Positions 19,701-29,145 of a DNA stretch of 64,000 nt are shown here, one piece after another (the stretch's first letter is position 1; each line of letters begins with the position of its first letter). The translations under genes and the position numbers were made by a program. The notes under the pieces were generated by a model that worked only from the letters and a program-made list of their open reading frames with translations, did no database searches and had not been told where the DNA came from. Source of the DNA: JAWKWA01 sp041397765 (lineage in GTDB: Bacteria; Pseudomonadota; Alphaproteobacteria; Rhizobiales; Hyphomicrobiaceae); NCBI GenBank assembly GCA_041397765.1, contig JAWKWA010000002.1:186001-250000 (forward strand), in the 5' to 3' direction.

Positions 19701-20013
19701 CCACTTCCGGCTCCAGCATGACCCAGGTCAAGGCAGCCGGCGGCCTGTCCCTATCTCTTTGACGGGGGCCTCAGGGGAACAAGGAGGCACGGCCTCGCCC
19801 GCTGAATCGGTCCGCCAGGATGGCCGCTCCGATGGCGCGGCCGTCGTCCGGCGCGGTCTTCACAGCGCTCTCAAGCGATGTTGATTGGTGAGCCGGGGGC
19901 GAGGCGAAGATAATTCGGCCTCGAGGTGAGGATGGGGAGGTGAGGATGTGCATTTCGCGATCTCGCCTGCCTTCCCGATGAAGCACGACAATTTCCGGAG
20001 AGGTGTCGCGGCG

Positions 20014-20760
20014 ATGCGGTCGAGCCTGTCGCTGGCATGGATGGTCTTGGCCTCGGCGGTCCTTTGCGGATCGGTGCCGATGGCGAACGCCGAGCCCGTA
20101 CGCGTGCGGGCCGTCGTCGAGCTCTTCACGAGCCAGGGCTGCTCGTCCTGTCCACCGGCCGACTCGCTGATCGGCAAGCTCGACAAGCGGGCGGATGTGC
20201 TCGCGCTCAGCCTGCCGGTCGACTACTGGGACTATCTGGGCTGGAAGGATACGCTCGCGCAGCACGCCTTCACCGAGCGCCAGCGCGAATATGCCGATCA
20301 GCGCGGCGACGGGCTGGTCTATACGCCCCAGGTCGTCGTCAATGGCCTGAAGCCCGCGGTCGGCAGCCACGAGGCGCAGGTCGAGGCGGCGATCGAGGAG
20401 ACGGCGAAGGCACTCGAGGGCAAGCGGCCGACGATGGATGTGGCGCACGAGGGCGACACCCTCGTCGTCAGCATCGGAGCGGCGCCGGCCGGCGCTCCGG
20501 TGCCGATGGTGGTTTGGCTCGCCCATCTGACGCGCGATCGGGAGGTGACGATCGGGCGCGGCGAGAATGACGGGCAGATCGTCACCTATCACAATGTGGT
20601 GCGCAAGCTGACGGCGATCGGTACCTGGTCCGGCGAGGCGTTGACCTTGCGCGTGCCGATGGCCGAGGTGCGAGCCGTGAAGAGCGACGCAGGCGCGGTG
20701 CTGCTGCAGGCGAAGGATCTCGGCCCGATCCTGGCCGCCGCCGAGATCGCGAGCTGGTGA
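20014..20760 (+). CDS. DUF1223 thioredoxin-like secreted protein
   Basis: A 248-residue protein with a signal peptide (residues 1 to about 26, ending ANA) and the DUF1223 signature VELFTSQGCSSCPPAD, a CxxC at Cys43/Cys46 in a thioredoxin-like fold, followed by LPVDYWDYLGWKD and VYTPQVVVNG. The family is periplasmic and common in alphaproteobacteria; its redox partner is not established. The ATG at 20014 follows GGAGAGG by about 10 nt; two upstream in-frame Mets would lengthen the signal peptide. It is convergent with htpG, only 41 bp apart. Confidence 0.85.
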   Translation: MRSSLSLAWMVLASAVLCGSVPMANAEPVRVRAVVELFTSQGCSSCPPADSLIGKLDKRADVLALSLPVDYWDYLGWKDTLAQHAFTERQREYADQRGDGLVYTPQVVVNGLKPAVGSHEAQVEAAIEETAKALEGKRPTMDVAHEGDTLVVSIGAAPAGAPVPMVVWLAHLTRDREVTIGRGENDGQIVTYHNVVRKLTAIGTWSGEALTLRVPMAEVRAVKSDAGAVLLQAKDLGPILAAAEIASW

Positions 20761-20801
20761 TCCGATCCGCGCTGGCGGCGATCGGTCCGCCGGCCTCCGG
20801 C

Positions 20802-22751
20802 TCAGCCGCCGGCGAGCAGCAGACGGTTGAGCCGCTCGGCAAAGCGACGGGGATCGGCCGGCGCCTCGCCCTCGAGGAGCCGCGCCTCGTCGAGCATGAT
20901 CCAGGCGAGATCCTCGAAATCGGCCTGACCGGAGGCGCCGAGCAGGCTCTCCAGCCGGCGCGTCAGGGCGTGGGTCGGGTTGATTTCCAGCACCGCCTTG
21001 GCGCCGACCGCCTCGTTGCGCATGGCGAGCAGCTTCTCGAGGCCGCGATCCGGACCATGGCTGCCGGCGACGAGGCAGGCCGGGCTCTCGACCAGACGGG
21101 TCGACACGCGCACCGTCTCGACGGCCTCGCCGAGCGCTTTCCTCATCGCCTCGATGACCTCGCCGATGCGCACCGTGGGCAGTGGCGGGGCGGCTTCCTC
21201 GCTGCTCGCGACCTTCTCGATCTGGGCGAGGTCCGCCTCGCCCTGGGTGATCGAGCGGAACGGCTTGCCGTCATAGCCGAGGGCGTTGGTGACCCAGAAA
21301 TTGTCGACCGGATCGGTGAGCAACAGCACCTCGACGCCCCGGGCACGATAGCCCTCGAGCTGGGGTGAGGCCTTGGCCTTCTCGAGCGTGTCGGCGGTCA
21401 GGTAGTAGATGGCGGTCTGGTTCGGACGCAGCGCGGCGATATAGTCCTTCAGCGTGCGCCAGCCGTCCCCGTCGGCGGTGGTGCGGAAGCGGGCGAGCTC
21501 GAGGAGCGTGTCGCGGCGCTCGGGCTCCTCGTAGAGGCCCTCCTTCAGGATGGCGCCGAAGGTCTGCCAGACGATGCCCCAGGTCTCGGCGTCGCTCCCG
21601 GCGAGCGTCTTCAGCTCGTTCAGGATGCGGCCGGTGAGGGCGCCGCGGATCTGCTTCACCATCGGATTGGATTGCAGCATCTCGCGGGAGATGTTGAGCG
21701 GCATGTCCTCGCTGTCGACGACGCCGCGCACGAAGCGCAGGAAGGGCGGAACGAGGTCGGCGTCCTCGGTGATGAAGACGCGGCGGACATAGAGGCGGAT
21801 GCGGCCCTTGCGCGCCGGATCGGACATCTCGAAGGGCCGGCTGCGCGGCACGAACAGCATCACCTGGTATTCGCTGCGGCCCTCGGCGCGATAGTGAATG
21901 GTGAGGGCCGGCTCGTCGAACAGGTGCAGGGCGTCGCGGCAGAAGTCGCGATATTCCTCGGCCGTCACCTCCTGGCGGGGGCGCGACCACAGAGCCCGCG
22001 CGCTGTTGATCTGTCGGATGGAGGTGCCGGCCTCATGCACCGGCTCGGCGGTGTCGGTCTCGTCCGCGTCGCCATCGTCGTCGGGGGCGGCCAACGTCTC
22101 GAGCCGGACGGGAAAGAGGATGTGGTCCGAATAGGTGCGGACGAGACGCTCGATCTCGTGGTCCTCGAGGAAGCTCAGCGCGTCATCCTTCAGGAAGAGC
22201 GTCACCGCGGTGCCGGCATCGGAAAGGCGCTCGGCCTCCTCTGGCGTGGCGACGCGCACGCTGAAACCCTTCAGCCCCTCGGAGATCCAGATCGAGGTGT
22301 CGGGCGTGCCAGCCTTGCGGCTGACCACTTCGATGCGTTCGGCGACCATGAAGGCCGAATAGAAGCCGACGCCGAACTGGCCGATGAGCGTGGCGCTGTC
22401 CTTGGCATCGGCGAGGCCTTCGCGGAAGGCGCGGGTGCCGGAGCGGGCGATGGTGCCGAGATTGCGCGCCAATTCCTCCGCCGACATGCCGATGCCGTTG
22501 TCACGAACGGTCAGGGACCGATCGAGAATGCCGGGACGGATGAGGACATGGAGCTCGGCGCTCGAGGCGACACCCGGCTCGGTCTGGGCGAGATAGCGGC
22601 GCTTGTCGAGTGCGTCGGAGGCGTTGGAGACGAGCTCGCGCAGGAAGATCTCGCGCTCGGAGTAGACCGAGTGGATCATCAGGTCGAGGATGCGCTCGAC
22701 CTCGGCGGCGAAGGGGTGCTCGGTGGGCGGAGTGGTGTCGTCGTCGGACAT
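20802..22751 (-). CDS. htpG: Chaperone HtpG (Hsp90)
   Basis: A 649-residue Hsp90. The N-terminal GHKL ATPase shows EIFLRELVSNASDALDK, DNGIGMS and GQFGVGFYSAF; the middle domain has FPVRL and MPLNISREMLQ, and the C-terminal dimerisation domain follows. HtpG assists late folding of cytosolic clients and is usually heat-induced. The ATG at 22751 is set by the MSDDDTTPPTEHPFAAEV start. A promoter with an alphaproteobacterial-type -35/-10 lies just upstream. Confidence 0.98.
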   Translation of the reverse strand: MSDDDTTPPTEHPFAAEVERILDLMIHSVYSEREIFLRELVSNASDALDKRRYLAQTEPGVASSAELHVLIRPGILDRSLTVRDNGIGMSAEELARNLGTIARSGTRAFREGLADAKDSATLIGQFGVGFYSAFMVAERIEVVSRKAGTPDTSIWISEGLKGFSVRVATPEEAERLSDAGTAVTLFLKDDALSFLEDHEIERLVRTYSDHILFPVRLETLAAPDDDGDADETDTAEPVHEAGTSIRQINSARALWSRPRQEVTAEEYRDFCRDALHLFDEPALTIHYRAEGRSEYQVMLFVPRSRPFEMSDPARKGRIRLYVRRVFITEDADLVPPFLRFVRGVVDSEDMPLNISREMLQSNPMVKQIRGALTGRILNELKTLAGSDAETWGIVWQTFGAILKEGLYEEPERRDTLLELARFRTTADGDGWRTLKDYIAALRPNQTAIYYLTADTLEKAKASPQLEGYRARGVEVLLLTDPVDNFWVTNALGYDGKPFRSITQGEADLAQIEKVASSEEAAPPLPTVRIGEVIEAMRKALGEAVETVRVSTRLVESPACLVAGSHGPDRGLEKLLAMRNEAVGAKAVLEINPTHALTRRLESLLGASGQADFEDLAWIMLDEARLLEGEAPADPRRFAERLNRLLLAGG

Positions 22752-22784
22752 GGCGGAGGGCCCCTCGAATATGGCTCGGGGGCG

Positions 22785-22813
22785 GGATAGTCCGGCGACC
22801 GGTGAAAATCAAG
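22785..22813 (-). promoter_or_regulatory. htpG: Putative htpG promoter
   Basis: On the minus strand CTTGAT (22813-22808), a 17-bp spacer and CTATCC (22790-22785) end about 34 bp before the htpG ATG. CTTGA-N17-CTAT resembles both housekeeping and RpoH-type promoters of rhizobia; the sequence cannot decide between them. Confidence 0.5.
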
Positions 22814-22876
22814 GCGCCCGCGGTGGTGGCGCCGGTGACGCAATCGACGCGCGCTTGCACGAGACGTCGTGCCAAT

Positions 22877-23024
22877 GAAAAGCGGGCCGGCAAGCCGGCC
22901 CGCAGTTCAGTTCTGGCTATGCCAAGCAGAGGCATGTAACGGGTCCGGCTCGACCGGAGCCCCGGAGGGGGGCTTGGGGGGGCTGGGTTCCGGAGCCACC
23001 GGTCAGCCGAACCTCGATACTATG
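22877..23024 (-). ncRNA. Candidate small RNA upstream of htpG
   Basis: The 714-bp gap 22752-23465 carries, on the minus strand, a -10-like TATACT (23036-23031), then hairpins CCCC-TCC-GGGG, TCCGG-TCGAG-CCGGA and ATGCC-TCTGCTT-GGCAT, and finally a strong terminator. The transcript would be about 145 nt. No -35 is clear. htpG has its own promoter beyond the terminator, so this looks like a separate unit, not an htpG leader, but a heat-sensitive attenuator is an alternative. I do not recognise the family. The remaining 23040-23390 holds nothing I can assign. Confidence 0.4.
22878..22903 (-). terminator. Intrinsic terminator, minus strand
   Basis: A perfect 10-bp stem GCGGGCCGGC/GCCGGCCCGC with a two-base loop is followed by TTTT on the minus strand. 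No known gene lies directly upstream on this strand, which is why an RNA is proposed. Confidence 0.65.
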
Positions 23025-23392
23025 GTCGGCAGTATAGAGCCGTTTGCGGCCTGGTCTTGATCGGATTGTGGCGAAAGCAGGGAATTTCACCCCGAAACTC
23101 ACGGTTTCCTACGCGGGAGGGCGGACGAGCCAACGACGCGGGCAACAGCGGGGCGGGCAATCGAGAGAGGGGAGCGGCGCCCGGCGGGGCCTCGAGGAAA
23201 GGAGGCCCGGCTCACGGAGAGAAGACTCGGGGGGGACTGGGGGGCTGAGATCCGAAGCCTTGCGAGTGAGCCGGGCCAGACGCGACGATCCCTGGATGTC
23301 GACCGCAGGGGGCGCTGCCCCGTGGGGTCTGCCCGGGATCGAAGCTGGGCAAATCCGTGATGTATGTTTCTATTTATTACAGATCGCGGGGC

Positions 23393-23412
23393 ATTGCAAG
23401 CCTTATTGCAAT
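23393..23412. promoter_or_regulatory. Dyad ATTGCAA-N6-TTGCAAT, operator candidate
   Basis: Perfect 7-bp arms around a 6-bp centre lie 53 bp before the DUF2794 gene, in an AT-rich stretch (23355-23412) that probably holds its promoter. The TTGCAA half-sites recall Fur/Mur-type sites of alphaproteobacteria, but this is only a resemblance. Confidence 0.4.
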
Positions 23413-23465
23413 TCGCTTGCGGTGTGGCACTCTTGTCATGAAAGCCACAAGCGCAGGAGGCGTCG

Positions 23466-23858
23466 TTGAAGGAGACCGAGGAACCGATATCCCTCCGCCC
23501 GCGCCGGACGGGCGAGACCAGCGGGCCGATGGCCCCTGCCGCCGGCCACCACCCCTTCCCCGCCACCCGTTTCACCCGTGCCGAGCTCGACCAGATCCTC
23601 CGCCTCTACGGCCATATGGTCGCGCGCGGCGAGTGGCGCGACTATGCGATCGACATGTCGCGCGACCGGGCGGTCTTTTCGGTGTTCCGCCGCACCGCCG
23701 AGTTTCCGATCTACCGGATCGTCAAGGACATGCGGCTGGCGCGCAAGCAGGGCGCCTACAGCGTGGTGACGCCGAGCGGGCTGATCCTGAAGCGCGGCCA
23801 CGAGCTCGACCGGGTGCTGCGGGTGCTCGACAAGCGTCTGCGCGTGGTCGAGCACTGA
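23466..23858 (+). CDS. DUF2794 family protein
   Basis: A 130-residue conserved alphaproteobacterial protein of unknown function. It is soluble, with a basic C-terminal half (FTRAELDQILRLYGHMVARG and RIVKDMRLARKQGAYS). The start is TTG at 23466, preceded by AGGAGG at 6 bp, the best ribosome-binding site in the area. Its TGA stop is formed by the first three bases of a dispersed repeat. Size and sequence match the family; no activity is known to me. Confidence 0.8.
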   Translation: MKETEEPISLRPRRTGETSGPMAPAAGHHPFPATRFTRAELDQILRLYGHMVARGEWRDYAIDMSRDRAVFSVFRRTAEFPIYRIVKDMRLARKQGAYSVVTPSGLILKRGHELDRVLRVLDKRLRVVEH

Positions 23859-24037
23859 TACCGGCGGGCATGAGTTTCGGCTCGTGATCCAGTTGGATGC
23901 GTGCCGGTAGCTTCTTTGCTTTACGCGCGTCTGCCCCGCCAACCCCGCGCGCATGTTTTGCTTTGCGCGCGGCCGCCCCACCAATCCCCGCGCGCATACC
24001 ACCTCGCAAAAGTCAGAACTTTCGCATGCAGGTGTGA
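23856..24037. repeat. Dispersed intergenic repeat, copy 1 (with internal duplication)
   Basis: The first of three copies of a repeat that is otherwise 138 bp long. It begins TGATACCGGCG, giving the stop codon of the upstream gene. Shared landmarks are CCAGTTGGATGCG, CCCGCCAACCCCGCGCGCAT and the small hairpin AAAGT-CAGA-ACTTT near the end. This copy carries an extra segment of about 42 bp, a tandem duplication (units start near 23915 and 23957), and its right end has drifted from the CGCCGGTATCA of copy 2. Confidence 0.85.
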
Positions 24038-24080
24038 GGCGTGCGTCCGGCGTCGGGCCCCTGTCGATCCGACAAGGCGG

Positions 24081-25025
24081 TCAGCGGTCCGGCCGGCGGC
24101 GCCGCGGGCGGACCAGCGAAATGCCGAGCAGCATCAGCGCCATGGACCAGCCGATGACCCCGCTCAGACGCTCGCCGAGCAGGAGGACGCCCCAGAGGAT
24201 GCCGGCGGGCGGCGTCAGATAGGCGACCTGGCTGGCGAAGACCGGTCCGGCCCGGCCGATCAGATAGATGAAACTCGCATAGCAGGAGACATGCACGGTC
24301 GCCATGCCGAGCATGGCGAGTTCCGTCCGGCCGAAGCGGGCCGCTGGCACGAGGTCGACGCCGAGCAGGGTGGCGGCCGCCAGCATCACCGCCAGGGCCG
24401 CGGCGGTCATGCCCCAGAGCGCGGCGACCGGGTCGAGCCCCTCGGGCTGGCGGCGGTCGATATAGACGTTCTCGAGGGCATAGCAGGTGACCGCGCCGAG
24501 CGAGACGGCCAGCCAGGGATAGAGCGCCGCCGGCACCGTCGTGCTGCCCGGCCAGAGCAGCACGAGGACGGCGGCGAGGCCGAGCAGGAGGCCGAGCAGT
24601 TGAAGCCAGCCGGTGCGCTCGGCGCGGCCGAGGCTCATCAGCGCGAGCGTCATCATCGGGATGAGGGCGAAGAGTATGGAGCGCACGCCAGCCGGCAGAT
24701 GCGCCGCCGCCGCCATGGAAAGCACGTTCGGCGCGGCGGTGCCGAGGAGGCCGCAGACGGCGTAGAAGGCAGCATGACGGCGCGTCAGTGGCGGCCAGCG
24801 ACCGCGCAGGGCGAGATAGGCGGTGAGCAAGAGAAAGCCGAAGCCGGTCGACCAGAAGGCGACGGCGAGCGGTGTCTCGCCGCCGGTCATGGCGATGGTC
24901 GAGAGCGAGACCGAGCCGCCCCAGCCGATGGCCATGGCCAATAGGAGGAGATAGGGCCCCAGGGATTGCCGCTCCGGCGAGACTTCAGCGGGGCGGGTGG
25001 CCGGCGGACGGGCATCGCCTCTCAT
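24081..25025 (-). CDS. DMT-superfamily (EamA) transporter
   Basis: A 314-residue membrane protein with ten predicted helices in two EamA repeats (about residues 25-155 and 165-300), opening with LLLLAMAIGWGGSVSLSTIA. Members export metabolites or amino acids; the substrate cannot be told. The ATG at 25025 (MRGDARPPATRPAE) is preferred over a Met 15 codons upstream. It stands alone downstream of coaA (118 bp gap) and ends next to repeat copy 1. Confidence 0.85.
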   Translation of the reverse strand: MRGDARPPATRPAEVSPERQSLGPYLLLLAMAIGWGGSVSLSTIAMTGGETPLAVAFWSTGFGFLLLTAYLALRGRWPPLTRRHAAFYAVCGLLGTAAPNVLSMAAAAHLPAGVRSILFALIPMMTLALMSLGRAERTGWLQLLGLLLGLAAVLVLLWPGSTTVPAALYPWLAVSLGAVTCYALENVYIDRRQPEGLDPVAALWGMTAAALAVMLAAATLLGVDLVPAARFGRTELAMLGMATVHVSCYASFIYLIGRAGPVFASQVAYLTPPAGILWGVLLLGERLSGVIGWSMALMLLGISLVRPRRRRPDR

Positions 25026-25143
25026 GCCCCGTCGACCTTTCCAGACCAGCCGCGGCGGCACGGACACCAAGGGCGGCGGCGGGCAAGCGGGGCAGATGCG
25101 CGCGAGAGCGGGGGGCGGCCTGCCAGGAAAGAGTGCGGCCGTC

Positions 25144-26118
25144 TCACAGCTTCCTCAGCTTGATCGACTGGACCTTGTGGTTCTCGCCCTTCACCAGGAT
25201 GAGATCGGCGCGCTGGCGGGTCGGCAGGATGTTCTCGAGCAGGTTCTTCAGGTTGATGGTCCGCCAGATCTCGCGCGCACGCGTGGTCGCGGCCTCGTCG
25301 CCGAGCGAGGCATAGCGGCTGAAATAGGCGCCCTCGTCGCGGAAGGCGGTCTCGCGCAGGCGCAGGAACCGCGAGATGTACCAGTCGCCGATGATGCGGT
25401 GGTCGGCGTCGAGATAGATCGAGAAATCGAAGAAGTCCGAGACGAAGGGCACCGCCGAGCCGTCCTTGGGCAGGCGGGCCGGCTGGAGCACGTTCAGCCC
25501 CTCGACGATGAGCACGTCGGGCCGGTCGACCACGATCCGCTCGCCGGGCACGATGTCGTAGGAGATGTGGGAATAGACCGGCGCGGAGACTTTCGGCCGC
25601 CCGGCCTTCACGTCGGCGAGGAAGTTGAGCAGCCGTGCGGTGTCGTAGCTCTCGGGAAAACCCTTTCGCTGCATGAGGCCCTGGGCCTCGAGCTCGCGGT
25701 TGGGCAGGAGGAAGCCGTCGGTGGTGACGAGATCGACGCGGGTATGGTCGGCCCAGCGGGCGAGCAGCGCCTGCAGGACGCGCGCCGAGGTGCTCTTGCC
25801 GACCGCGACCGAGCCGGCGAGGCCGACGATATAGGGCATCTTGCCGTCGCGCTGCCCGAGGAAGCGCGAGGTGACGGCGTGGAGCTGCTGGGAGGCCTTG
25901 ATGTGCAGGTTGAGGAGGCGGGCGAGGGGGAGGTAGATCTCCTCGACCTCGGTCGCCGACATGCGTTCGTTGAGGCCGGAGAGCGCCCGCAGATCGGCCT
26001 CGTCGAGGGTCATCGGCGTGTCGGCACGCAGCGCCGCCCAGTCGTCGCGCGAGAAGGTGCGATAGGGCGAGAAATCGAGCCTGGCTCTCTTCAAGCGGTT
26101 CTCCGGCGCATCCAGCAT
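25144..26118 (-). CDS. coaA: Type I pantothenate kinase
   Basis: A 324-residue CoaA that phosphorylates pantothenate, the first and CoA-regulated step of coenzyme A synthesis. The P-loop is GLAGSVAVGKST (about 100-111), followed by TTDGFLLPN, MQRKGFPESYD and YSHISYDIVPG, all type I landmarks. The ATG at 26118 (MLDAPENRLKRARLDFSPY) fits the family. It follows hisE by 25 bp; the hisE-coaA pairing is a conserved rhizobial arrangement without an obvious metabolic link. Confidence 0.96.
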   Translation of the reverse strand: MLDAPENRLKRARLDFSPYRTFSRDDWAALRADTPMTLDEADLRALSGLNERMSATEVEEIYLPLARLLNLHIKASQQLHAVTSRFLGQRDGKMPYIVGLAGSVAVGKSTSARVLQALLARWADHTRVDLVTTDGFLLPNRELEAQGLMQRKGFPESYDTARLLNFLADVKAGRPKVSAPVYSHISYDIVPGERIVVDRPDVLIVEGLNVLQPARLPKDGSAVPFVSDFFDFSIYLDADHRIIGDWYISRFLRLRETAFRDEGAYFSRYASLGDEAATTRAREIWRTINLKNLLENILPTRQRADLILVKGENHKVQSIKLRKL

Positions 26119-26143
26119 CACACGCCCCTCCCCAGTGCCGACC

Positions 26144-26479
26144 TCAGTCTCCCGACCTCGCGGCGCTCCGGCTCGCCTTCTCGGCAAGTCCCGACCGGCT
26201 GGTGCGTCCCTCGAGGACGGCGAGCACCTCGGCGATCGCGATCCCGCGCGATTCGAGCAGCACCAGCAAGTGATAGATCAGATCGGCGGCCTCGCCCTTC
26301 AGCTTGTCGTCGCTCTCGACGAGGGCGGCGATCACGGTTTCGACGGCTTCCTCGCCGAGCTTCTTGCCGATCAGGGCCGGTCCGCCGTCGAGCAGCTTGC
26401 GCGTATAGGAGGCGTCCGGCTGCTCCTGCCGGCGCAGGCGGATGGTCTCGGCGAGCGCCGAAAGTACGTCGTCGGCCAT
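26144..26479 (-). CDS. hisE: Phosphoribosyl-ATP pyrophosphohydrolase
   Basis: A 111-residue HisE (MazG-like all-alpha fold), second step of histidine synthesis. Key stretches are SYTRKLLDGG, KKLGEEAVETVIAA and EAADLIYHLLVLL, whose acidic residues bind Mg. The ATG at 26479 (MADDVLSALAETI) gives the family length. It is a stand-alone HisE, not fused to HisI. It lies between hisF (121 bp) and coaA (25 bp). Confidence 0.94.
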   Translation of the reverse strand: MADDVLSALAETIRLRRQEQPDASYTRKLLDGGPALIGKKLGEEAVETVIAALVESDDKLKGEAADLIYHLLVLLESRGIAIAEVLAVLEGRTSRSGLAEKASRSAARSGD

Positions 26480-26600
26480 TTCACGGCCCTCCCGGCCGGC
26501 ATGCATCGCGCATTGTTGCAGTGCAATCAATACAACTTCCGCAAGGCTGCCCTGTGCGTGCGTGAGGCGGGCGGTCGCGGGCGCTCGAGACCGGCCATGG

Positions 26601-27377
<777 letters not shown>

Positions 27378-27448
27378 GCTGTCCGTTCCAGGGCGATGCG
27401 GGACGCCGGCGCGGCCGCGATCGCGGCCCACCGGTCGCCCTTACCGTT

Positions 27449-27808
27449 TCAGCTCTTGCGCGCACCCGGCGTCGAGGTCAACGGGTGGACCGCATAGGCG
27501 ACGACCGCGCGCTCGGCCTCGTAGACGAGCTCGGTGCCCGCCGGCAGCCAGATCGAATCCTTCGGTCCGGCCTTCAGCGCCTCGCCATTGGCGTGGACCG
27601 TCAGCTCGCCCTCGACCACGAACAGCACCTCGTCATAGGTGATGGTCCAGGGGATGCGCGCCTTTTCGAACAGCGCATAGCCGCAGGCCATCTCGGCACC
27701 GTCGGCCGAGCCGGCGACCGGGCCGATCTGGCACTGGTCGCCATAGGCGAAACGCGGGGCATAGGGGACTGCGGCATAGCTGACGACGCGAGGCTTCGAC
27801 TTCTGCAT
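27449..27808 (-). CDS. Single-domain cupin protein
   Basis: A 119-residue cupin. The segment WTITYDEVLFVVEGELTVHA (about 55-75) and the following PKDSIWLPAGTEL form the two cupin motifs, with Glu and His metal ligands partly replaced. It resembles EutQ-like cupins, but no ethanolamine genes are near. The ATG at 27808 follows GGAGGAG closely and is preferred over the GTG at 27820. It sits between hisA (47 bp) and hisF (71 bp) on the same strand, an unusual guest in a his operon; the role is unknown. Confidence 0.75.
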   Translation of the reverse strand: MQKSKPRVVSYAAVPYAPRFAYGDQCQIGPVAGSADGAEMACGYALFEKARIPWTITYDEVLFVVEGELTVHANGEALKAGPKDSIWLPAGTELVYEAERAVVAYAVHPLTSTPGARKS

Positions 27809-27855
27809 GGGCTCCTCCACAGGGTCCTCGAGGGGGCGACGGCCGGCGTGCCCGG

Positions 27856-28593
27856 TCAGGCGGCGGCTGCGAGCAGGCCGAGCGCCTCGGCGGCGTCGAG
27901 GCGGCCATCATAGAGGGCGCGACCGGCAATCGCACCGGCAAGCCGCGCATGCTCGGGCCGCAGCAGCGCATGGATGTCCTCGATCGAGGCAAGCCCGCCC
28001 GAGGCGATGACGGGGATGTCGACCGCCGTGGCCAGTGCCGATGTGGCTGGGAGATTGAGGCCCTTCAGCAGGCCGTCGCGGGCGATGTCGGTGTAGATGA
28101 CGGCAGCGACGCCGGCATCCTCGAAGCGGCGGGCGAGGTCGGTCGCTTCGATCTCGCTCGCCTCTGCCCAGCCCTCGACGGCGACATTGCCGTCGCGCGC
28201 GTCGATGCCGACGGCGATGCGGCCAGGGTGGGCGCGAGCAGCCTCTCTGACGAGGGCGGGATCGCGCACCGCGACGGTGCCGAGGATGACGCGGGCGATG
28301 CCCTTCTCGAGCCAGGCGTCGATGGTCGCGCGGTCGCGGATGCCGCCGCCGAGCTGGGCCGGCATGTCGCGGCCGACGGCGGCGAGAATGGCCTCGACGG
28401 CGGCGCTGTTGACCGGGCGGCCGGCAAAGGCGCCGTTGAGGTCGACCAGATGCAGCCAGCGGAAACCCTGAGACTTGAACTCGAGCGCCTGGGCGGCCGG
28501 GTCGTCGCTGAAGACGGTGGCTTCGGCCATGCGGCCCTCGCGCAGGCGGACGCAGCGGCCGTCCTTGAGGTCGATGGCTGGATAGAGGATCAT
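27856..28593 (-). CDS. hisA: ProFAR isomerase (HisA)
   Basis: A 245-residue (beta/alpha)8 barrel isomerase, fourth step of histidine synthesis. The start MILYPAIDLKDGRCVRL carries the catalytic Asp, and YTDIARDGLLKG the second; phosphate loops QLGGGIR and ASGGLAS are present. The ATG at 28593 is fixed by the family start. It is the first his gene on this strand here; hisB and hisH, usually upstream in related genomes, are absent and a divergent small gene takes their place. Confidence 0.96.
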   Translation of the reverse strand: MILYPAIDLKDGRCVRLREGRMAEATVFSDDPAAQALEFKSQGFRWLHLVDLNGAFAGRPVNSAAVEAILAAVGRDMPAQLGGGIRDRATIDAWLEKGIARVILGTVAVRDPALVREAARAHPGRIAVGIDARDGNVAVEGWAEASEIEATDLARRFEDAGVAAVIYTDIARDGLLKGLNLPATSALATAVDIPVIASGGLASIEDIHALLRPEHARLAGAIAGRALYDGRLDAAEALGLLAAAA

Positions 28594-28790
28594 GGGATCG
28601 GATCGGCTTTCGTTGTACTCGCGGTGCGTCGTCGGCCGGCAATCGGCCACAATGTTCTGCAAAAGTTCCAGACGCCGGTCATTCGGACCGGCATGGGGCG
28701 TCGGCCGGGACGGACGGGCGCCGGTCATCCTCGATTGGACCGGGCAGGTCCGGCCGGTCAAGTGATACCGGCCGACAGGGGCTGTTTCAG

Positions 28791-29111
28791 ATGAGTCTCG
28801 TTCTGACGAAATCGCAAGGCGAGGCCGATCGCGGCGGGCCGCTGCCTTCCCGGCTCACCGAGGCGGACGCCATCGACATCTGGATCGCCCGTTGGCTGCG
28901 CGTCGCGCGCAAGGAGATCCGCGCCCGCTATGCCTGCGATCCGCGGCGGATCTACGAGATCTGGGAGGGCCAGCGCTTTCCCGCCGCACGCGAGAAGGCA
29001 GAAGCACGTTTCCGCGACGCCTATCCGGGGCTCGTCGACCGGACCGATTTCAGCCTGCATCGCCGTTTCCCCCGCGCCGCCGCCGCCGAAGGCCAGCTCA
29101 ACCTGTTCTGA
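28791..29111 (+). CDS. Conserved small protein of unknown function
   Basis: A 106-residue, strongly basic protein. The centre (EADAIDIWIARWLRVARKEI, then DPRRIYEIWEGQRFP, about 24-63) looks like a helix-turn-helix, and the chain ends in EGQLNLF. I cannot name the family. The ATG at 28791 gives MSLVLTKSQGE. It is divergent from hisA (197 bp) and convergent with the Cys-repeat gene. Confidence 0.6.
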   Translation: MSLVLTKSQGEADRGGPLPSRLTEADAIDIWIARWLRVARKEIRARYACDPRRIYEIWEGQRFPAAREKAEARFRDAYPGLVDRTDFSLHRRFPRAAAAEGQLNLF

Positions 29112-29145
29112 GCTGCGGGACGAGACCTCCTCCCGGTTGGCCAAC

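Noticed and set aside
22917..23102. A 61-codon minus-strand frame inside the candidate small RNA region
   Set aside because: No ribosome-binding site or family likeness, and the end is overlapped by the RNA hairpins.
23190..23225. A GAGGAAAGG...CCCGGCTC segment resembling the RNase P RNA core
   Set aside because: The match breaks after GAGGAAAG, and the other conserved RNase P regions are not found nearby.
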